This document shows, in pieces, positions 7,503 to 15,188 of a stretch of 15,530 nt of DNA. Position numbers and translations under genes: made by a program. Numbering within the stretch: position 1 is the stretch's first letter; each line of letters starts with the position of its first letter. The notes below the pieces were generated by a model, which was given only the letters and a program-made list of their open reading frames with translations, did not search any database and was not told the origin of the DNA. The stretch lies in contig CAJTPO010000038.1 in the NCBI GenBank assembly GCA_910578115.1, positions 28,747-44,276 on the forward strand, read 5' to 3'. The DNA comes from an uncultured Lachnospiraceae bacterium (GTDB taxonomy: Bacteria; Bacillota; Clostridia; Lachnospirales; Lachnospiraceae).

Positions 7503-8858
7503 TCAGGTTGCCGTTTCTAAAAAATACAAGAGATAACAGGCGGCCAGCAGGTCGGCGCTGCCTCCGGGGGAAAGATTTTTCTGGATAAATTCCTCGTTAA
7601 GCTGTTTCAGGATCTGTACATCAGGGTAAGGATTTTCGGCGAGCAGAGTCCTTACCTGTAGAGTGGTTTCCCGCCAGGTTTTTAAGTCGCTTCTGGCAAT
7701 CAGGTTGGTATCGGTGGCTGTGGACATTAAGGCAAGCAGTGCTGCGCAGCCTGCATCATTTAAGCTTAAGCCATGGGCGAGAGCGGCTTTCAGGGCAGGC
7801 AGTCCTGCGGATCGGACGGCAGGAAGACCGGCCTCCATCTGTCCGCGTACACCGGTAATGTGATATTTCAGGTATAATTTCTGTCCGGTGGTGTGAGCAT
7901 TTTCTTCGTTGAGTCCGGCAAAGTCGAAAGCGGTTAAGCCTTTTGTCATGGCGGCACATTCGTCAAGAATTTTTTCGGGTGTTTGCCAGTGTTCCCGGTC
8001 AAGTCGCCCTAAGGCGGCGCACATGATTCCCATAGTAAAAATTGCCCCTTTATGAGTATTGACGCCGCCGGTTGCCACTGCCATATCTGTCTCGGCGCTT
8101 TTTCCCATGTTTCTAAGCCTGGAAAAGGTGTCTGTGGCAGGAGCCGAAGCGGTTTGTCTGCCGATTCGCACGCAGGTTTCAAAATAAGGCCACAAAACAC
8201 TGGCACTGTCCATAAAGGTGAAAATATTCATATCCGTGTGGCTTCCGCTGTCCATCCTGTCTACCAGACCAGGCTTTGGCGTGGTGCAGGCTTCATGGAG
8301 CAGGGCCCTTAAAGCAAGAGAAGCGGCGTCCTTCGCGTCAGATTGTTCCATAGCCTGTGACAGAATTTGGATAGTTCGGTCCTGGAGTTCATTAAGCGCG
8401 TGGGTGCGGCTTCGGGCACATTCCTTTGCCGGCCTGTCACAGAGCAGGCAGCGGCGTGCCGACAGTCCCAATTCTGTGCGTTCGATTTTCAGGCCATCTG
8501 GATTCAGGACATCCAGGTCAAACAGCCGGCCAGGTGGAGTGGCATCTTCTATTTCTACCGTCAGGTATTTTAAGGCGACGGCATCCAGATCAATTACGTA
8601 ATATGCCTCGCACCCGGTTACTTCCTCTATGGTTTCCTCATACAGGCATTTGATCTTCTTATAAAACAGTTTTTGCTTTAGATATCGTTGCCCAAGGGCA
8701 AAGCCCCGTCTGACTAATAGAGTATCCTTGAAAGGTCCTGCGATATTCATGGTAAAGCTGATAAGGGATGCGCGGTATTTTTCAAGCAGTTCCCGCTGCC
8801 GCTGTGCACGGCGTTCCCGGGCAATGAGCATTTGTGATAAAGTCACCTGCTGCTCCAT
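7503..8858 (-). CDS. citXG: Fused CitX-CitG, citrate lyase prosthetic group synthesis and transfer
   Basis: A 451-residue two-domain enzyme. CitG makes 2'-(5''-triphosphoribosyl)-3'-dephospho-CoA from ATP and dephospho-CoA; CitX transfers it to a serine of the CitD carrier subunit. The CitX domain (about 1-160) shows TLSQMLIARERRAQRQ near the N-terminus, ATPPGRLFDLDVL (106-118) and the RRCLLCDRPAKECARSRTH block (135-153). The CitG domain (about 178-451) shows EACTTPKPGLVDRMDSGSH (189-207), VATGGVNTHKGAIF (261-274) and SPGGSADLLAA (430-440). The ATG at 8858 has GGAGGAA (minus strand, 8863-8869) before it. The reading frame extends 35 codons further upstream, but that stretch lies in the leader between the promoter and this ribosome site and is unlikely to be translated. 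CitX-CitG fusions are known in several bacteria. Confidence 0.94.
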   Translation of the reverse strand: MEQQVTLSQMLIARERRAQRQRELLEKYRASLISFTMNIAGPFKDTLLVRRGFALGQRYLKQKLFYKKIKCLYEETIEEVTGCEAYYVIDLDAVALKYLTVEIEDATPPGRLFDLDVLNPDGLKIERTELGLSARRCLLCDRPAKECARSRTHALNELQDRTIQILSQAMEQSDAKDAASLALRALLHEACTTPKPGLVDRMDSGSHTDMNIFTFMDSASVLWPYFETCVRIGRQTASAPATDTFSRLRNMGKSAETDMAVATGGVNTHKGAIFTMGIMCAALGRLDREHWQTPEKILDECAAMTKGLTAFDFAGLNEENAHTTGQKLYLKYHITGVRGQMEAGLPAVRSAGLPALKAALAHGLSLNDAGCAALLALMSTATDTNLIARSDLKTWRETTLQVRTLLAENPYPDVQILKQLNEEFIQKNLSPGGSADLLAACYLLYFLETAT

Positions 8859-8909
8859 GTTGTTCCTCCATGTCTTTGCTCTTTCGAATGATTTTCGGTG
8901 TTGGCCAAA

Positions 8910-8934
8910 CAGACTATATATTTCGAATAGCCTG
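8910..8934 (-). promoter_or_regulatory. Stem-loop in the citXG leader
   Basis: On the transcribed minus strand CAGGCTAT (8934-8927) pairs with ATAGTCTG (8917-8910) through eight pairs including one G-U, around a nine-base loop. It lies in the roughly 90-base leader between the citXG promoter and its ribosome site. No known riboswitch was recognised. Confidence 0.35.
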
Positions 8935-8954
8935 CGTTGAGGTATTTCCCTATC

Positions 8955-8983
8955 ATAATACATTAATTTGGAATTTCAGGCAA
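8955..8983 (-). promoter_or_regulatory. Sigma-A type promoter for citXG-citC
   Basis: On the minus strand the -35 box TTGCCT (8983-8978) and the -10 box TATTAT (8960-8955) are separated by exactly 17 bases. Transcription would start near 8948, about 90 bases before the citXG ATG. Confidence 0.65.
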
Positions 8984-8993
8984 ATTGATATGC

Positions 8994-9048
8994 TTGAAAA
9001 ATTTTTAATTCATGTTATTTTATTATATTAAGAGTGAAATTTTTTCAC
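8994..9048. promoter_or_regulatory. AT-rich divergent control region with two palindromes
   Basis: Between citXG and the kinase gene lie two related inverted repeats: an imperfect TGAA-(N10)-TTCA at about 8995-9012 and a perfect GTGAAA-TTT-TTTCAC at 9034-9048. A possible plus-strand promoter for the kinase, TTGAAA (8994-8999) and TATTTT (9016-9021) with 16-base spacing, overlaps the first. They may be operator sites. Both are AT-rich, so chance palindromes are also possible. Confidence 0.35.
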
Positions 9049-9125
9049 AGTTATGGAAGAGTGCACATGATGGGGGTTTAGAAACCAGAAGACTGATTTA
9101 AGACGGTGCAGAAATGAGGCAGCGA

Positions 9126-10832
9126 ATGAACGCGCAAAAGGGAACCATAAAATTAAACAGATTTTTGATTGGAGCCTTGCTGATGCTCCTTGCCATACTG
9201 GTACTGCTGGTAGCGTTTTTCGGAAACTATGGCGTATCTGTCAGCCGAAGACGGGAACAGGAGTCAATGGATTACATTTTAAATATGTACAATAGAAATT
9301 TAAGCGGAGCGCTGGAAGAGATAGAAGGGGATCTTCAGGATATCTTAGCCAGTCAGTCTACCCTTCAGCTGCTGCTGGACAGGTCAAGTCTCCGGAGATG
9401 GCAGGGAAGCTACAGCCTGTCTTCTCTGCTTACGGAAAAGCGGACCTCCACGGAGGATGTGGACGGGTATGCGGTAATGGACAGTGTCTATGAAGGATTT
9501 ATTCTGGCGAGAAGTACGAATATTGCGTACGGGGAACTGGACGAAATCAAAAAATGTCTGAGCGGAATGGCAAAGCAGGGGATTAGAAGTTCCGGATGGA
9601 TTTCCACACAGATTGGGAAGCGGGGATGTTTGCTGAAATATTATAACTACGGGGGTGTTATTATTGCCGCATTTTTGACAGAGCCTAAAATTCAGGAAAT
9701 TTTGTCCCACGGACAAAGCGAAGACAATGTGGTGGATTTTTATGTGGTGGATTCCGGGAAAAAGATCATCTGTTCTTCCAATCCTGAATGGGAATACGGG
9801 GAAGAACTGCTTTTTGAAGAAAAACCCTTTGCTCCCAAAGTTCTTCTGCGTGCACAGGAAGTCATGGGAGGAGCCTGCTATGTTGGGGGAAGCATGGAAA
9901 GAGGGAATTTTGTCGGAGAAAACCTGTATTTCTTTATGATATTGGGTTTGCTTTTGGTTTCCCTTCTGTTTTTGCTTATTATTCTGCAGTTTGTCAATCG
10001 CGAGGTCCTGCGGCCGGTAAAAATCCTGTCAGATATTTCAGCGACAATCTGTCGGGGGAATATGATGCTCCGCCCTCAATATGTGTGCAGGAATAAAGAG
10101 ATGTCCGAACTGAGGGATGCCTATGTCATGATGTTAGATACGATTACGGAATTGAAAATACAGGAGTATGAAAGAATTATTCAGGTAAAAGACTCCGAGT
10201 TAAAGTATCTGCACATGCAATTGAAACCGCATTTCTTTTTAAATGCCCTCTCAACCATTAACAGTATGGCATACCAGAGTGAAAAGGAGGATATCCATCA
10301 GTTTATTCGGGCTTTTTCCCGGACAATCCGATATATGTTCAGGGTGGGGCTTCATACGGTGAGCCTGGAAGAGGAGGTAAAGAGCCTGGAGGAATATCTT
10401 GAGATGCAGAGATTTTTGTACAAGGAAAACTTTTATTATTATTTTAATATTCCTGAGGAAACAAAAAATTACAGGATTCCACAGATGATTCTCCACACTT
10501 TTATCGAAAATATTTTTAAGCATGTGATGGATATTAATTCATTTGTCACGATATTTATGCGCTGCTCCTTCGAAAGTCATAATTCTCAGGAAATGCTGAA
10601 AATTGAAATTCATAATTCGGGGAAATGTTTTGAGGAGGAAATCTTAAGAAAGATCAATGAAGACAGGGAGGAAAGTGAAGGGGGAGGAATTGGTTTGTCC
10701 CATATCAAAAAGATCCTGGCGATTTTGTACGGACAGGAACATCTTTTGCTGCTGGAAAATGAGGAGCCTGAAGGTTCGAAGGTAACCGTTTGGATTCCCA
10801 GGGAGGTGCAGAATGAAGTTATTGATAGTTGA
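9126..10832 (+). CDS. YesM/LytS-type membrane sensor histidine kinase
   Basis: About 568 residues. Helix 1 is at about residues 13-32, an extracytoplasmic sensor region of some 230 residues follows, and helix 2 is at about 266-289. A HAMP-like linker (REVLRPVKILSDISATI) leads to a His_kinase (PF06580-type) domain. The phosphoacceptor is the histidine in LKPHFFLNALSTI, about H369. The ATP-binding domain shows the N-box FIENIFKH (459-466) and the glycine box GGGIGLSH (519-526). ATG 9126 is preferred because GAGG (9116-9119) precedes it by six bases; ATG 9114, four codons earlier, lacks a clear site. The response regulator gene overlaps its 3' end by 20 bases. Kinases of this class usually sense extracellular sugars or peptides and control a neighbouring ABC importer, which fits the genes downstream. 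Confidence 0.92.
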   Translation: MNAQKGTIKLNRFLIGALLMLLAILVLLVAFFGNYGVSVSRRREQESMDYILNMYNRNLSGALEEIEGDLQDILASQSTLQLLLDRSSLRRWQGSYSLSSLLTEKRTSTEDVDGYAVMDSVYEGFILARSTNIAYGELDEIKKCLSGMAKQGIRSSGWISTQIGKRGCLLKYYNYGGVIIAAFLTEPKIQEILSHGQSEDNVVDFYVVDSGKKIICSSNPEWEYGEELLFEEKPFAPKVLLRAQEVMGGACYVGGSMERGNFVGENLYFFMILGLLLVSLLFLLIILQFVNREVLRPVKILSDISATICRGNMMLRPQYVCRNKEMSELRDAYVMMLDTITELKIQEYERIIQVKDSELKYLHMQLKPHFFLNALSTINSMAYQSEKEDIHQFIRAFSRTIRYMFRVGLHTVSLEEEVKSLEEYLEMQRFLYKENFYYYFNIPEETKNYRIPQMILHTFIENIFKHVMDINSFVTIFMRCSFESHNSQEMLKIEIHNSGKCFEEEILRKINEDREESEGGGIGLSHIKKILAILYGQEHLLLLENEEPEGSKVTVWIPREVQNEVIDS

Positions 10833-12396
10833 TGATGAGGTTGTTACAACGCAGGTACTGGAAGAAAAAATTGACAGAAAATACCTGGGTCTGGAGGAGA
10901 TTTATACGGCTTACGATGTTGACATGGCAAAGGAGATACTGAAAGAAGAACAAGTTGATATTATACTGTGTGATATAGAGATGCCGAGGGCCAACGGACT
11001 CGAACTGTTGGAGTGGGTAAGGGAAAGTCAGGAGGAAACGGAATTTCTGTTCCTGACCTGTCATGAGAAGTTTGAGTATGCCTTCGGCGCCGTGAAATAC
11101 GGGGCGGCAAGCTATCTCTTAAAGCCCATAGATATTGCGGAGATTAACCGGGCAATTTTCACGGTTGCGGAGAAAATACGGAGAAAAAAAGAGATAAGTG
11201 ACATCGAGGGATATTGGAACAAGGGGAAAAAGAAAATTATCCGGGATTTCTGGCGCAACGCGCTCCAGAACGGTCTGAGCAGTAAAAAGGAGGAGATTCA
11301 AAAAGAGATTTACCAGATGGGCCTTGATTTTAATATGCGGGAGAGATATATCCTGGTCTTGTTCCACGTAAGAAAGGAAGCGCTTTTTAACCGGGAAACG
11401 CCGGAAACTTTAGGCTGGTTTATTTTGAGTAATATATTTGCCGAACTTTTGACTTCATCTTTGCAGGTGGAAAATGTTGTAAGCTGGGAAGACGGAGGAG
11501 AACTTTATGTGACGGTGGTGTCGGACAAAGATTGTGAAAGCCTTCAGGGAAGCATAGCAGAGTTGAAGAGTGTGCTGGAACGGTATTACAACAATCCCAT
11601 CTATGTAGGCTATATCTCCGAACAAAGTGAAATTTCCGATCTGGGAGCAGTTAGAAATGAGATTTTAAACTACGATAGAACTCATGTCTACGATAATGGG
11701 GAGATTTTTCTTTTTTCGGAATTGGGAAGAGGGGACGGCAAGCTGGAAAAGCCGCTGGATCAGAAGCTGATACTGCAGTGTCTTGAAAAAGGGGAGCGGG
11801 TTAAGCTTCTGGAATATTTACAGAAAACAATGTCATCGGCCAGAAAGAAGAATTATAGTCTGACTAATATGCAGTATCTGCAAATGGAATTGCTGCGGAT
11901 CGTTGGTGTATTCCTGAACAGGTACGGGACGGATCTGGAACTTTTCTATGCGGATCCAGTCTATATTACGATTCAAAAGAAAGCGCTGGCGTCGGAGTTT
12001 GATATGATGCGCTGGAATACTTATGTGATCAATAAAGTGTTTGACAGTGTGGAGGAACGGAAAAGGGGCGTCGGCATTACGGATGTGATGATAGACTATA
12101 TCCGCAATCACTATGAGGAAAATATTACCAGGAATTCACTGGCGAAGCTGGTACATTTTTCACCGGAGTATGTGGGAAAAATTTTTAAAAAAGAAATGGG
12201 TGTCAGCATTAACGACTATATCAATACCCTGCGTATCAGCAGGGCGAAAAGCATGATAACTTCTACCAATTATAAAATTATTGATATAGCATTGATGGTG
12301 GGATATGATAATATGTCTTACTTCTCCAGTGTCTTTAAAAAATATGAAGGAGTTTCTCCGGCAGAGTATAAAAGGATCTCGGAACATAGAAAATAG
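10813..12396 (+). CDS. YesN-type response regulator with AraC DNA-binding domain
   Basis: 527 residues. The N-terminal receiver domain (about 1-120) has the acidic pocket D7/D8, phosphoacceptor D54 in ILCDIEMP, T82 and K104 in YLLKPID. A long middle region of about 290 residues has no recognised domain and probably serves as linker or dimerisation region. The C-terminal AraC/XylS domain (426-522) has two helix-turn-helix units, with NSLAKLVHFSPEYVGKIFKK and the signature IIDIALMVGYDNMSYFSSVF. GGGAGGTG (10801-10808), inside the kinase gene, serves as ribosome site, so the pair is translationally coupled. It probably activates the promoter of the solute-binding protein gene downstream when phosphorylated (inference from the YesMN family and gene order). 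Confidence 0.93.
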   Translation: MKLLIVDDEVVTTQVLEEKIDRKYLGLEEIYTAYDVDMAKEILKEEQVDIILCDIEMPRANGLELLEWVRESQEETEFLFLTCHEKFEYAFGAVKYGAASYLLKPIDIAEINRAIFTVAEKIRRKKEISDIEGYWNKGKKKIIRDFWRNALQNGLSSKKEEIQKEIYQMGLDFNMRERYILVLFHVRKEALFNRETPETLGWFILSNIFAELLTSSLQVENVVSWEDGGELYVTVVSDKDCESLQGSIAELKSVLERYYNNPIYVGYISEQSEISDLGAVRNEILNYDRTHVYDNGEIFLFSELGRGDGKLEKPLDQKLILQCLEKGERVKLLEYLQKTMSSARKKNYSLTNMQYLQMELLRIVGVFLNRYGTDLELFYADPVYITIQKKALASEFDMMRWNTYVINKVFDSVEERKRGVGITDVMIDYIRNHYEENITRNSLAKLVHFSPEYVGKIFKKEMGVSINDYINTLRISRAKSMITSTNYKIIDIALMVGYDNMSYFSSVFKKYEGVSPAEYKRISEHRK

Positions 12397-12413
12397 AAAT
12401 AGAGGATTGCTTG

Positions 12414-12460
12414 AAAATGAAAGTTTTTGTACTGCTTTGTAAAAGAACTTTCATTTTTTT
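12414..12460 (+). terminator. Rho-independent terminator after the two-component operon
   Basis: AAAATGAAAGTT (12414-12425) pairs perfectly with AACTTTCATTTT (12446-12457), and the T run extends to 12460. It lies 18 bases after the regulator stop codon and separates the two-component genes from the transporter genes. Confidence 0.85.
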
Positions 12461-12488
12461 GTTGTTAAAATGACACTACCAACAAAAA
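12456..12488 (+). promoter_or_regulatory. Extended -10 promoter and inverted repeat before the binding-protein gene
   Basis: TGTTAAAAT (12463-12471) matches an extended -10 element, but no good -35 box lies 16-18 bases upstream, as is common for activator-dependent promoters. It is flanked by a nine-base inverted repeat, TTTTTGTTG (12456-12464) and CAACAAAAA (12480-12488), that shares its left arm with the terminator T run. A response regulator site here is plausible but unproven. Confidence 0.4.
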
Positions 12489-12504
12489 GAATGGAGGATA
12501 AAGT

Positions 12505-14112
12505 ATGAAAAAGAGAAGAATTTCAGTGATTTTTACGGCAGCCATAATGGCTGGAATGATCCTCGGAGGATGTGGGTCCGAAGGGAGCGGGCAGTCGGAT
12601 GCAGGCAGTGGAAACACTGACAGTGCAGGGCAGATTAATGAAGACAGCGCTTTGTCACAAGCTGATACGCCGACGGAATCAGCTGAGTCGGCAGATTCCG
12701 GAGAGACAGCCGAGATTGTATTTGCTTATATGACACAGAACAACATCCCGGAAGCGGCGGACCTGCAGAGAATTGAAGATTTGATCAATGCGTATACGGT
12801 GGAGAAGATTAATACCAAGGTGGACCTTGTATTGTTTTCCAATGCGGATTATATGAATCAGGTAAATCTGATGCTGGCATCCGGAGAACAGGTTGATCTG
12901 TTCCAGGCTTATGCAACTTCTCATCTTCCCTATATTCAGGATGGGACAGCGCTGGATATCACAGGTTATCTGGATAATGAATTAAAAGAGACGAAGGAAA
13001 CCATTTATGACGGCTTCTTAAAACCAACTACGGTGGACGGCAAAGTATATGGTATTTTGAATATGGGTTCCAACTATGTGCCGGGAGGATTTACTTATCG
13101 TTCGGATATCGCCGAGGAGTTGGGAATCGATATGTCAAAGGTAAGTTCTCCACAGGATTTGGAAGAGGTTTTTGCAGCAGTCAAGGAAGCTTATCCGGAT
13201 ATGATCATCATTGACCCGAACCGGTCAAACGCTTTGTTTGAGACTTATCTTGGAAAAATTGCCGATATTGATCCTTTGGGAGGAGATATTACAAGTTCGT
13301 TTTCAGGCGTGGCTTATCAGGATGATCCTACCGTAGTGAACATGTTTGAGACACAGGATTTTATTGATTTATGTAACCTGACGCACAGTTGGTATGAAAA
13401 AGGCTATTTTGCAAGTGATGCGGCGACCACTACGGCGACTACGGCGGAACTTTTGATGTCGGGTAACTGCTTCGGTACTTTCTGCGGTCTGGGGAATCCG
13501 AAGATTGCGGCACAGTATACCACGAATTACGGCCACAGTTTTGACAACGTCCAGATCAGTGATTCATTGGTATGGGCAGGCAGTAATAATGCATGGATGG
13601 TAAATTCATCCTGTGAGAATCCTTCAGCGGCGTGTAAATTTATGAACCTGCTCTATACGGATGCATATCTGGATAATCTTCTGGTTTACGGGGAAGAAGG
13701 CGTGGATTATGTTCTGAATGAAGAAGGGTTTGCGGTGGCTCCGGAAGGATATACAGATTTGAACAGTGTAGGATATACAGATAATATGAACTACTATTTC
13801 TGGGGAAATAAGTGGCTTACCTATCCGGTACCCGGAGGTTTAAATGCAGAGGAAGCGGAAGCACAGATGGCGCTGAACTATGCGGGAAAACTTTCCAGTT
13901 ATTATGGTTTCTTATTCGACTTCAGCGACCTGCAGGCAGAGTATACGGCATGCCAGAATATTGCCAATGAATATAAGAAAGCGCTTTGGGTAGGTGCAGT
14001 GGATGTACAGCAGACACTGGATGAGATGAACGAAAGATTGAATGCCGCGGGTATGGATAAACTCATGGAATCCAAACAGGCACAATTAGACGAATGGCTG
14101 AGTCAACAATAA
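12505..14112 (+). CDS. Solute-binding lipoprotein of an LplA-type carbohydrate ABC importer
   Basis: 535 residues. A lipoprotein signal peptide (KKRR, hydrophobic segment, lipobox ILGGC with the lipidated cysteine at C23) places it on the outer face of the membrane. A flexible Ser/Gly/Asp/Glu-rich linker (about 24-66) leads to a family 1 extracellular solute-binding fold. The C-terminus (YYGFLFDFSDLQAEYTACQN and onward, ending QAQLDEWLSQQ) resembles the DUF3502 region of LplA/LipO-type proteins. These bind oligosaccharides, often complex plant or host glycans, and deliver them to LplB/LplC permeases. The start has GGAGG (12493-12497) seven bases upstream. A stable hairpin follows the gene, which may keep its level above that of the permease. 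The actual sugar cannot be read from the sequence. Confidence 0.9.
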   Translation: MKKRRISVIFTAAIMAGMILGGCGSEGSGQSDAGSGNTDSAGQINEDSALSQADTPTESAESADSGETAEIVFAYMTQNNIPEAADLQRIEDLINAYTVEKINTKVDLVLFSNADYMNQVNLMLASGEQVDLFQAYATSHLPYIQDGTALDITGYLDNELKETKETIYDGFLKPTTVDGKVYGILNMGSNYVPGGFTYRSDIAEELGIDMSKVSSPQDLEEVFAAVKEAYPDMIIIDPNRSNALFETYLGKIADIDPLGGDITSSFSGVAYQDDPTVVNMFETQDFIDLCNLTHSWYEKGYFASDAATTTATTAELLMSGNCFGTFCGLGNPKIAAQYTTNYGHSFDNVQISDSLVWAGSNNAWMVNSSCENPSAACKFMNLLYTDAYLDNLLVYGEEGVDYVLNEEGFAVAPEGYTDLNSVGYTDNMNYYFWGNKWLTYPVPGGLNAEEAEAQMALNYAGKLSSYYGFLFDFSDLQAEYTACQNIANEYKKALWVGAVDVQQTLDEMNERLNAAGMDKLMESKQAQLDEWLSQQ

Positions 14113-14151
14113 GCAGTGGAGCCATATTTTATGAGTTACCTTATACTACGG

Positions 14152-14174
14152 GAGGGCGCTTGAAAAGCGCCCTC
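14152..14174 (+). terminator. Strong hairpin between binding-protein and permease genes
   Basis: GAGGGCGCTT (14152-14161) and AAGCGCCCTC (14165-14174) form a perfect ten-pair stem with a GAA loop. The tail TTGTTGG is only a weak T run. It probably acts as a partial terminator or as a 3' stabiliser of the upstream message, rather than a full stop, since the permease has no obvious promoter of its own in the next 40 bases. Confidence 0.75.
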
Positions 14175-14216
14175 TTGTTGGAAAAACTGGTGTGAGTGGT
14201 AGCATGGAGGAAATAT

Positions 14217-15134
14217 ATGACGAAAAAGAAGAAAAAAACATTTCATAAAAACTCAATATCCCTGTTTCTGATTGCGTTACCGGGATGTCTATATTTGTTT
14301 ATCAACAACTATATTCCGATTATGGGCATTTTTATTGCTTTTAAAAACTACAGCTATGCAAAAGGGATATGGGACAGTCCATGGTGCGGTTTCAGCAATT
14401 TTAGATTTCTGTTTATTACCAATGATGCATGGATTATCACCAGAAATACGCTGCTGTACAATTTGGTGTTTATTATTCTGGGAACTGCCATGTCAGTATT
14501 TCTGGCTATTTTGCTGCATGAGATGGGAGAGCGGTTAAGGGGGAGATTTTTTCAATCCACGCTGTTATTTCCGCACCTGTTGTCCTGGGTTGTAACCGCG
14601 TATCTGGTTTATGCGCTGCTTGGAAGCAGCAACGGTTTTATTAATAATACTCTTCTGGGGAAAGAAAATGCGATTGACTGGTATTCGGCAAAAGGATATT
14701 GGCCTGTCATATTGGTGCTCGTATACCTTTGGAAAAATGCGGGATATACGGCTATTGTATATATGGCCGGCATCGCAGGGATAGACAGGGGAATTTTTGA
14801 GGCGGCCCAGATTGACGGTGCGGGGAAAGTAAAGCAGATTTTTTCGATTACATTGCCTATGCTGCGGCCAACAGTTATCATTATGATCCTCATGTCTATC
14901 GGCAGGATTTTCTATTCGGATTTTGGATTGTTCTATCAGGTTCCGATGAACTCGGGAGCGCTGTTCCAGATAACACAGACTATTGATACATATGTGTACA
15001 GAGGCCTGATGGAGCAGGGGAATATCGCCATGTCCTCGGCGGCAGGTGTATATCAGTCCATGGTAGGTTTTATGCTTGTGGTTTTAGCCAACTATATTGT
15101 GAAGAAAAAAGATCCGGAAAATGCCTTGTTCTGA
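14217..15134 (+). CDS. LplB-type carbohydrate ABC transporter permease
   Basis: 305 residues with about six membrane helices. It belongs to the binding-protein-dependent transport permease family, with the cytoplasmic EAA loop at 195-218 (EAAQIDGAGK, then ITLPMLRP) that docks the ATPase. NNYIPIMGIFIAFKNYSYAK (30-49) after the first helix is typical of LplB proteins. The start is ATG 14217, with GGAGG at 14206-14210; an upstream in-frame GTG at 14196 would place that site inside the gene and is rejected. The partner LplC-type permease normally encoded next is not seen: non-coding DNA and an IS110 transposase end follow. No ATPase gene is near, as usual for this class, which shares an MsmX-like ATPase. 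Confidence 0.93.
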   Translation: MTKKKKKTFHKNSISLFLIALPGCLYLFINNYIPIMGIFIAFKNYSYAKGIWDSPWCGFSNFRFLFITNDAWIITRNTLLYNLVFIILGTAMSVFLAILLHEMGERLRGRFFQSTLLFPHLLSWVVTAYLVYALLGSSNGFINNTLLGKENAIDWYSAKGYWPVILVLVYLWKNAGYTAIVYMAGIAGIDRGIFEAAQIDGAGKVKQIFSITLPMLRPTVIIMILMSIGRIFYSDFGLFYQVPMNSGALFQITQTIDTYVYRGLMEQGNIAMSSAAGVYQSMVGFMLVVLANYIVKKKDPENALF

Positions 15135-15144
15135 GAACGGGAAT

Positions 15145-15188
15145 CTGGCAGTCCCAAACTGCCGGATCTGGTTTGAAAAAGAACCAGA
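15145..15188. repeat. Two tandem hairpins downstream of the permease gene
   Basis: Hairpin 1: CTGGCAGT (15145-15152) with ACTGCCGG (15158-15165), loop CCCAA, seven pairs including one G-T inside a C/G end mismatch. Hairpin 2: TCTGGTT (15167-15173) with AACCAGA (15182-15188), loop of eight bases, perfect. Neither has a T run after it on the plus strand. They could be transcript-end structures of the permease gene or part of the non-coding end of the IS110 element. Confidence 0.6.

Noticed and set aside
8859..8963. An N-terminal extension of citXG by 35 codons.
   Set aside because: It would overlap the -10 box region of the citXG promoter and place a strong GGAGGAA ribosome site inside the gene. 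The CitX homology begins at the internal ATG.
9075..9086. GGTTTAGAAACC as a hairpin before the kinase gene.
   Set aside because: A two-base loop cannot close as an RNA stem of this length; it is kept only as a possible DNA palindrome in the findings.
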